Source: Glandiceps talaboti (Eukaryota; Hemichordata; Enteropneusta; Spengelidae). From it: a stretch of 64,000 bases of DNA. A model generated the notes under the pieces. That model did no database searches. It was not told where the DNA came from and worked only from the letters and a program-made list of their open reading frames with translations. Made by a program: the position numbers and the translations under genes. The stretch lies in contig NC_135558.1 of assembly GCF_964340395.1 (NCBI RefSeq), forward strand, positions 16,498,271-16,562,270, in the 5' to 3' direction. Shown piece after piece: positions 57,035 through 64,000 of the stretch (position 1 is the stretch's first letter; each line of letters begins with the position of its first letter).

Positions 57035-57476
57035 TATGCATGAAGTTCAATCTCTTAATACAAATAATTACACCCGTTGAATATATATACAAAGGATAAA
57101 CGAGGGTTTATAACAATATTTCAAAACAATTTATCTAGTAAATACTGCTTTAATTGGAATTTGTTTCAGTTGATCGGGTAATGAGCTCTAGCGTTTTGTG
57201 GCCGGGTACTTGAAATTGTGTTGGCTCAAAGTGAGATTAACTTTAGTATTGGAGAAATTGTCTCCTGATGAAAGTCGCGTCATGTAACCATATGTATATG
57301 GTACTGTGTCGACGTAGTCGTGCATTGCCTGTGTATGCGAATTATGATAAAGGGAAATACAATATGTACAAAATGAAAACAACAATGAAAAAAGAAATGA
57401 AAGGGTGAATTGTTAATACACGGGAATATATGAAGTGTCCGATCATATTATGTTTTCATTGAATTTAATCATACTT

Positions 57477-57894
57477 AAGGGGAACTCTACTCAAGGAAAT
57501 AATGGCATTTTTGTACAATTTAGTTTCTGGGGAGTATATTCATGATTGTACATATCATTTACCTCCATAACACACGAATTCAGAAATATCAAGTTCAATT
57601 TGTACCTCACTTAGTGATTTTTGTATCTTTGTAGTTAACAGATATGCTTACGCAATAGGTGAACAAGGAATGCTCATGATTTCACCGACGATAATAAGCA
57701 CTAAGGAGCCATGAATATTCGGATTTTATCTATTGGATATGCATTTCTGCTGACTCCTATGAGACAATGTGGCCCACAGCAAAAATCCCAAAAGGAGGCA
57801 CAAGTGCAAGTTGGTGTTTCTCTGAAATTGTGCGTAATGTAGGTGGTAAAAAATTATGAAATGCCTATTTTTCCTGTACTGGCATTACCCTTAT
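57477..57894. mobile_element. Non-autonomous inverted-repeat element, copy 2
   Basis: Starts AAGGGGAACTCTACTCAAGG and ends TGCCTATTTTTCCTG, GGCATTACCCTT, matching the ends of the element at 7629-8092. The termini pair imperfectly over about 30 nt. It lies about 230 bp from the SLC13 stop codon, outside the coding sequence. Confidence 0.6.
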
Positions 57895-58127
57895 TGTACG
57901 TGATCTTAAAGTGTAGGGATACCACATAAACTAATATCAACGAATATTTAACAATAGAAAAAAAGGGTGGAAATATAACATTTATATGCAAAAATACCAG
58001 AGGAATATATCTGATAACATCTGATATACTATCCCTTCAAAAAACATCACAATATTTCATCTGGGCATTTTTTCCATTTTTAAAATCGCCGATGGAAAAG
58101 GACTAACTCGAATTCAGTTTATATCCA

Positions 58128-61100
58128 TTATGACGTCACAGTGGTATTTAGTGTTCCTGGTGTTGTACTGTTCACATTAATTACTGGTGCCCATTCAGGA
58201 TACTGTTTGACATCAAAGACCCATACAACCAGTGTGTGAGCACACACATTAACCATAGCAATGCTGATAATGTTAAGTATGATGCCTGCCTTCACCTACA
58301 AAAAGTTGAAAGGTCAAAGGTCAAGCTCTCATAAGATGTCTTGCATCTGATGATATGGGGTAGACACTTGAATGGAGTCTATGTATTGCAGTTTTTTAGT
58401 TATGCAGTAAATATTGTTTTTTATCTACAAATATGGTCGCAATTCGGTCAAAACTTAAATATATAAAAAAAAACAGTGGCATGCATTTGTCACCTTTGTG
58501 CCAGATTTGAAAGAAATTAGTGTATGCCTGAAAAATGACGTATTACGGACGGACAGATGGGCAGAGCTCATTGTACATACATACATACATGCATGCATCC
58601 ATCCATCCATCCATCCATCCATACATACATACATACATACATACATACATACATACATACATACATACATACATACATACATACATACATACATACATAC
58701 ATACATAAATAAATACATACATACATAAATACTCGCTTAACGTTATTTTTGAGTGGAAAACCGTAGCCAGCAGAATAAAACGCCCATGAAAAAAAAACAC
58801 AGCACTACCGTTACTGCAGCTAATAACGTGAAATATGTGCTCAAATCGCATTAAAACGTCACTGACTCTCTGTCGTATTTCAAATTGCAATTGGAATACG
58901 CGGAAGATGATGATTCTGAAAATGTGTTCTTTAAACTTACCATATCCAAAACACGCAAGTTACCATAGGAGTATGCTATGGTGTTAGGTCCAGAGGCAAT
59001 AGGAAACATAAATGCGAAGTTGGATGACAGAGTACAGGGTACGATAAAGTACAGTGGGTTTACATGCATCGTGTGCGCCTTGGAAAGTTTAAAAGAGAAA
59101 CAATATAGAGTTATAAAATGCTAACACTTTGATTGAAAGGAAAATGAAACTTTGACACCACTACTACTGCTAGGTGATCATATGCGACAGTTATCTGAAT
59201 TGCAAGACGTTTTTGTACTCATTTAAAAATCCACACATTATCCATAGACCAGCCACTTTTTCCCTTGTCCGTAAACGAATTTGTAACCCTGATAAACAAT
59301 TTAGATTTCACTAAACGGCAACATTATAAAGAAGGAGGAAGTTGTGTGTTCCATTGAACTCGCAAAATGTTGACTGGTTTTCCGTCCAATCGTCGTCTTT
59401 GCTAAAGTTTCGGGAATCTGGAATGATAAGTTAGTGGCTAATTTAGACCAAGGCAGTTTGACTGCCTTAAGAGCGAGTTTGACCGGGGAGTTTGAGTGGG
59501 GATCGGAGACAACATATGAGAATGTCACTAGCGTTTTGGCAATGTTTTTTCATCCGTGTCCGGATGGCGGCATTGTTAGATTCGATCACGTGACCTTTTG
59601 GTCAAGTTAGTTTTCTGCGACAGCTGAGTGGAGCCTACGTGTTAGGTTGTTTCTCCGTTATTGTTCGTCATTCGTCCATGAACTATTTTTATTTTTATTT
59701 TATTCTTCTCTGAAACCGAAAGTCTTACGACTTTCATTCAGATTTGTTCATGCCAAGTTGATCTGTGACATTTTCATTTTAAATATGTTTTTGGTCAAAA
59801 GTCAACATCTTCCCAAATATAATTGTCAGATTGCTTTGATATCTGGCATGTAGATGCGCAGAGGATAGCTTACTCAGATTTGTTAATTTCTAGGTAGTAA
59901 ATGTTCTTTTCAGTGATTTTTTTTCTGTGATGTGTTTTTGTGTTTGAAATAAAACTATAAATGATTACTATGGAAGTCATTGTCATACTTACCAAATTTG
60001 ATAATATTGGCAGAAGAACAGTAATAACACTGACGTTACCAAGACCTTCACACAGTGAAGCAATGACCAGGGTAAAGACGAGTACAACTAACCATGGCTC
60101 TAAATACGTCAAGTACATCAAGCGACTCGCTATTAAGTCGGACAATCCAGACTCCTTGAAAAGAAGTGCAATTATGTAAGGTACATACATACATACATAC
60201 ATACGTACGTACGTACGTACGTACGTACGTACGTACATACATACATACATATTTGCAGTATGGTTCATCACATCCTAATAAGTGTAAAGATTCCATTCCC
60301 TATTCACAATTACTTCGTTTACGTCGTATTTGTAGTAGTGATTTGGATTTCAGAAAAAGGTCTGCTGAATTTTGCACGTACTTCCATCAACGTGGTTATC
60401 CTATGTCTGTTACCAACGCGGCTTTACATAAAGTATCATATTTGTCTAGGGAAGCTTGTATCAAATCACATGATCAGAGGAGTAACAACGATCGTCCCAT
60501 ACTAGCTCTTACATACCATCCCTTTTCAACTAGAGTTAAAGACATTATATACAAGCATTTTAATATCTTACGTTCCAATAGGGTTACCAATTCATTGTTT
60601 CCTGCAGTACCATTAACAGCTTGGCGTCGTGATACCAGTCTTAGAGATATGGTGGTACATACAGAACAACGTGAATTGGAAGTTAATGCTGGTTCTTTTC
60701 CGTGCGATCGTACTCGATGTGGTACATGTCGTTTCATTATTAATACTAATCATGTTTTTGGCCCTAAGAACAGTGTGCCTGTTACAAGTAGATTTACTTG
60801 TATTAGTACTAATGTAGTGTATTGCATTACATGTCAAAAATGTGGTTTTCTATATATAGGTTCAACTGTACGTCGTCTTGGTGATCGTTTCGTGGAACAT
60901 CTCCGTTTGACCAGACAAAGGAATCGTAACTATCCCGTATCTATGCATTTTATTACAAACGATCATAATGTATCAGATATGTCCATTTCAGGAATTTGTA
61001 AGGTTTCTGGTGATGAGAAAGCTTTGAGGTTGAAGGAAGAAGAAATCATTTTCCGTCTTGGAACGCTGGAACCCCTTGGAATTAATAGATTATTCTCGTC

Positions 61101-61566
61101 TTTCCCAATCTAATTATCATGATTATTGGGTATTTTTTAAATTTCAGACGTATTCTATTGGGTTCTATTAGGTGCGTGCGAATTTAAGAACTTATCCCAC
61201 GTACAACCGTTTATTCATATCACGCGCGGTTTTGTTCCATTATATTTAGAAATGTTCGGGTTGTCACCTGGCATTTCTCTGTCTCGCCAATTTTTCCTTT
61301 GAAAAAGAATATTTATTCGAAACGTCGGATTTAACAGCTATATATACGGACTGGTTTATTAGTTCCTTATGCATTTCTACATACATACATACATACATAC
61401 ATACATACATACATACATACATACAGACATACATACATACATACATACATACATACATACATACATACATACATACATAAATACATACATACATACATAC
61501 ATACATTCATACATTCATGCAGGCAGGAGGGCGTCCAGGCAGGCAGGCACATGTGTACCCACGCAA

Positions 61567-61597
<31 letters not shown>

Positions 61598-61710
61598 CAT
61601 ACATACATACATACATACATACATACATACATACATACATACACACATACATACATACATACATGCATGCATACATGCATGCATGCAGGCAGGCATGCAG
61701 GCAGGCAGGA

Positions 61711-61742
<32 letters not shown>

Positions 61743-64000
61743 TCACATCCATCCATCAATCCGTCCATCCATCCATCCATGCATAAATATACCTGTGCTG
61801 ATGTTCCTAACGCGAAAGAACAACCTAATAACAAGAATGTTATCATCCATGGACACCTTTCTTTCATTGTCTTTTCATCGAGTAGTCTTTCCCATTGAAA
61901 TGGTTTGGAGGGATCTGAAATTGAAATCTAAGTTCTTATTAATCCTTGTATAACAGCTAATTATATAAAGCTCAGTGGGAAAAAAATCTCAACTGTGTTA
62001 CAGGAAAATAATAAGTATGCATTTCATCTTTAATAATTCTAAATAAGTAAGATTATCAATGGAATTACACAGACTTAAGGAGAAAATAGAACATGAGTAT
62101 TTGCTACCTTGCAGAAATACTGTGACTGCTTCCTTAGGATGTGCCGGTAGTGTAAACAGTAGGATTGGTATAGCTATCGAGCTTGTAGTAATACTGACAT
62201 ATCTGTAGGGTGAAAAATTGCAAACGTGTCAAAGAGAAAGGACTTTCCTAGGACTGTTATTCAAAGAATTGTCTGTTTTCGTTCGAATTATAATGAAACT
62301 TAATTGGGCTACAAAATAGAATGTGTTGATTATGGTTGTTTAGGCGAGAGATCACTGTCGATAAGAACATCATATCAGAATATTGATTCTGTGACTGGAA
62401 TTAGCCACTAATTTACCCATTCCTGATCTCATTGACGAAATGGCCTCGGTATAACGAGACACTGTGTATAATTTGGTCGTCGTCGATTTTGGACTCTAGA
62501 CACTGCGGGATAATTTTTATACGAGGTCTGCATCAAGTCTGTGTATTTCTGTAAGTATCGCTGCGTCCAATATTGTCCTTCTCAATTAAGTAAAATTATG
62601 AGTAAAAAAACATGCATTTGTCACCCTCCTGTCCATATCGTCAGTCTTGTCTATTACACCCGTGATTAAACACACTAATTTAGTATCTAAAAATTACATT
62701 CATTCAATGCAAATGAAAATTAAATCAATGAAGTTCTTTTTAGAAAACACTTCCAACAGGATCAAATAGATTGTAAGTCTTCCTTGAAAGACAAAATTAT
62801 CTTAAATCATTACCCTCCTTCAGATAAAGATATCCACCCAGGGAAGATCTTAGGGTCAGCAAGAAACCAGACAGGCAGAAGGAGAAGGAAAATGGCAAGT
62901 ACTGAACCCTCAGGAAACCTTTAAGAAAAGACAAATATTTTTCAAGATAACTACGATACTTTTAATACGTTTTGACATAATCTGCAATGAAAAATCATAA
63001 TTTGATGTATCATAATACCATATTGATAATCACGAGAATTATATCTGATGGGACATTCTTAATATCTTTTTGGAGTCAAAGCGGTATCAAATATGTTTAT
63101 GTAGAAATACATTTAAAGGTAGTAACAGTAGTCACCGTATTGAAAGCTTGGTTGGAAAGACAATGCCGATTCACATGTACAGATACTTGAAAGGGCTTTG
63201 TATCATGATTTTTTATACAAATGGGGCGGTAACGTGATTCCAGTGTGACAGCAGGAAATCAGACATGTCAATTTATTGTACACTTTCTTATGATATGATA
63301 TATATATTTTATTACCCGATCAAAAATAAGTACAATACAAACGTAAACACAGGAAAAGCAAACTAGATCGGATAACAGGAGTCAGAAAATAGCTATGCTA
63401 ATCGTGTCTGACTCCTGGCCAAAGTAAATAATGGTACAAGTTTAGAGTGCAAATAAATATACAAAAAGTAGCTCTACCCTTAACCCCCTCCCCTCACCAT
63501 CCCCCTATATGTAATTGTTATCAACCTTGTCAATGTCTTTCTGATGTGGGACACATTTAAAAGGGTTTAAATTTACAGGTATATAATACATTTACTTATT
63601 CGTGGTATCCTTATGATCGGCTTACCTAATTGGTCCCAAATCTTTCAGCTCCTTTCGGATGAACTTTTTAAAATCACCTCTCCCAGCTTCTTGGCCTTTT
63701 CTTCCTTTACAGCATAGTGTTGTAAACCTGCACACAGTAACATTTGGCATATCATACACTTTCCTATCTCCCCAAACAGTGAAATTCCTTTAGTATTTCG
63801 CATGCGATACCAGCAACGCAAGTCGATATTTGTTGTTTCCCAAATGCTATTACATGTCTCTTTGATTCAATTTATGTACTTACCCCATTTTGGGAAGGAT
63901 CAATGCAAGAAGCATTTACAAGAAGCATTTACAAGTACATCGACGTACCTTAGGTCAAGAAATAACCACTGTAGCCATACCCATCCAATTACCAGGATTA
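58128..64000 (-). CDS. SLC13-family Na+/anion cotransporter, C-terminal exons (5' end beyond window)
   Basis: Nine minus-strand exons: (64000)-63949, 63700-63626, 62918-62814, 62202-62108, 61914-61793, 60154-59993, 59078-58941 and 58295-58128, of which the first is cut by the window edge (eight listed segments; a further upstream part is outside). All phases agree. In order: ILVIGWVWLQWLFLDL (end of the first half), KELKDLGPIRFPEGS (cytosolic loop), ADPKIFPGWISL, SITTSSIAIPILLFTLPA, WERLLDEKTMKERCPW (amphipathic link), ITFLLLGCSFALGTSAQ then ESGLSDLIASRL, LPILSNL, NPLYFIVPCTLSSNFAFMFP, NTIAYSYG, and the last helix ending VFDVKQYPEWAPV. These match the dicarboxylate/citrate/sulfate carriers (NaDC/NaCT/NaS), plasma-membrane sodium symporters. 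The SNT motif of the second repeat reads GNV here, and LLGGGFAL reads LLGCSFAL, so sodium or substrate use may differ. N-glycosylation-like NST and NTT sit at the C-terminal end. Confidence 0.92.
58568..58735. repeat. ACAT/CATC microsatellite
   Basis: ACAT, CATC and long ACAT runs between the last two SLC13 exons. The sense strand of that gene reads TGTA. Confidence 0.95.
58980..59470. repeat. Intact partner of the duplicated SLC13 exon/intron segment
   Basis: Covers the SLC13 exon 59078-58941 (part) and its upstream intron. It matches 56043-56535 in the same orientation at a spacing of about 2.94 kb, with substitutions and small indels. This is the parental-type copy for relic 2. Confidence 0.8.
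60180..60255. repeat. ACAT/ACGT microsatellite (5' flank of retroelement)
   Basis: ACAT, ACGT and ACAT blocks directly abutting the 5' end of the Penelope-like sequence, about 25 bp from the SLC13 exon acceptor at 60155. Confidence 0.95.
60256..61378 (+). mobile_element. 5'-truncated Penelope-like retroelement with GIY-YIG endonuclease
   Basis: The open frame runs from about 60256 to 61113, with no intact start of its own; the nominal Met lies in the flanking microsatellite. It encodes the end of the reverse transcriptase (SIPYSQLLRLRRICS, FFHQRGYP-like YFHQRGYP, then a thumb-like region), a Cys linker (CDRTRCGTCRF), and a GIY-YIG nuclease domain: CQKCGFLYIGSTVRRLGDRF, then VEHLR, then a Glu-rich LKEEEIIFRLGTLEPLGIN. 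The palm motifs including YxDD are missing, so this copy cannot be autonomous. The 3' tail ends at the flanking ACAT repeat and contains a degenerate hammerhead-like segment at about 61299-61332. Inserted in an SLC13 intron, antisense to that gene. Confidence 0.87.
61378..61790. repeat. ACAT/AGGC/ACAG/CATC microsatellites (3' flank of retroelement)
   Basis: Two long ACAT arrays separated by about 60 bp, then GCAT/AGGC, ACAG and CATC runs, ending immediately at the donor (61792) of the SLC13 exon 61793-61914. On the SLC13 sense strand the motifs read TGTA and TGTC. Confidence 0.95.

Noticed and set aside
60166-60255. Start Met of the Penelope-like open frame
   Set aside because: The Met and following His/Thr/Tyr/Val repeats come from the flanking ACAT/ACGT microsatellite, not from the element.

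Overview
This is a eukaryotic, metazoan nuclear window. It has AT-rich DNA, small exons split by GT-AG introns, very abundant tetranucleotide microsatellites, minisatellites and short inverted-repeat elements. Protein similarity recalled from memory (UCHL5 very close to the vertebrate form, uronyl 2-sulfotransferase-like genes, an SLC13 carrier, a GIY-YIG Penelope-like element) fits an invertebrate, possibly a deuterostome such as a hemichordate or cephalochordate. The species cannot be fixed from the sequence alone.

Layout. 1-5235: no confident gene; TCTG/TGTA microsatellites, a composite array of five microsatellite blocks, and a roughly 400-bp duplicated spacer. 5352-13191 (+): nine 3' exons of a GH13 alpha-glucosidase/rBAT-like gene with all three catalytic acids and a hydrophobic C-terminal tail. 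13192-16552: a 209-bp hAT-like MITE and a 35-bp minisatellite. 16553-26210 (-): uronyl 2-sulfotransferase-like gene A, with two expected exons not found. 26919-42971 (+): a complete 11-exon UCHL5 gene (342 aa), head-to-head with gene A. Its first intron holds an antisense three-exon gene of the transposon-related 'DNCxGQNKN' type (29152-32539). 46186-53506 (+): uronyl 2-sulfotransferase-like gene B, complete, 8 exons, 342 aa. A perfect 592-bp palindrome sits in its first intron. 58128-64000 (-): nine C-terminal coding exons of an SLC13 sodium/anion cotransporter, running off the right edge. A 5'-truncated Penelope-like retroelement with a GIY-YIG endonuclease lies antisense in one of its introns. 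Two broken SLC13 fragments (about 45.4 and 56.0 kb) are relics of a further copy.

The genes look like an ordinary stretch of animal chromosome (a glycosidase, glycosaminoglycan sulfotransferases, a deubiquitinase, an anion transporter) and not a functional cluster. I did not find a convincing new biological system. The most unusual items are the perfect palindrome, the strand bias of intronic GU-rich microsatellites, a minisatellite that overlaps the stop codon of gene A, an octamer-bearing tandem array, the SLC13 relics, and the Penelope-like insertion inside an ACAT microsatellite. Exon boundaries were assigned by hand from GT-AG signals, reading frame and family conservation. Exon lengths and phases were added up and are consistent wherever stated.
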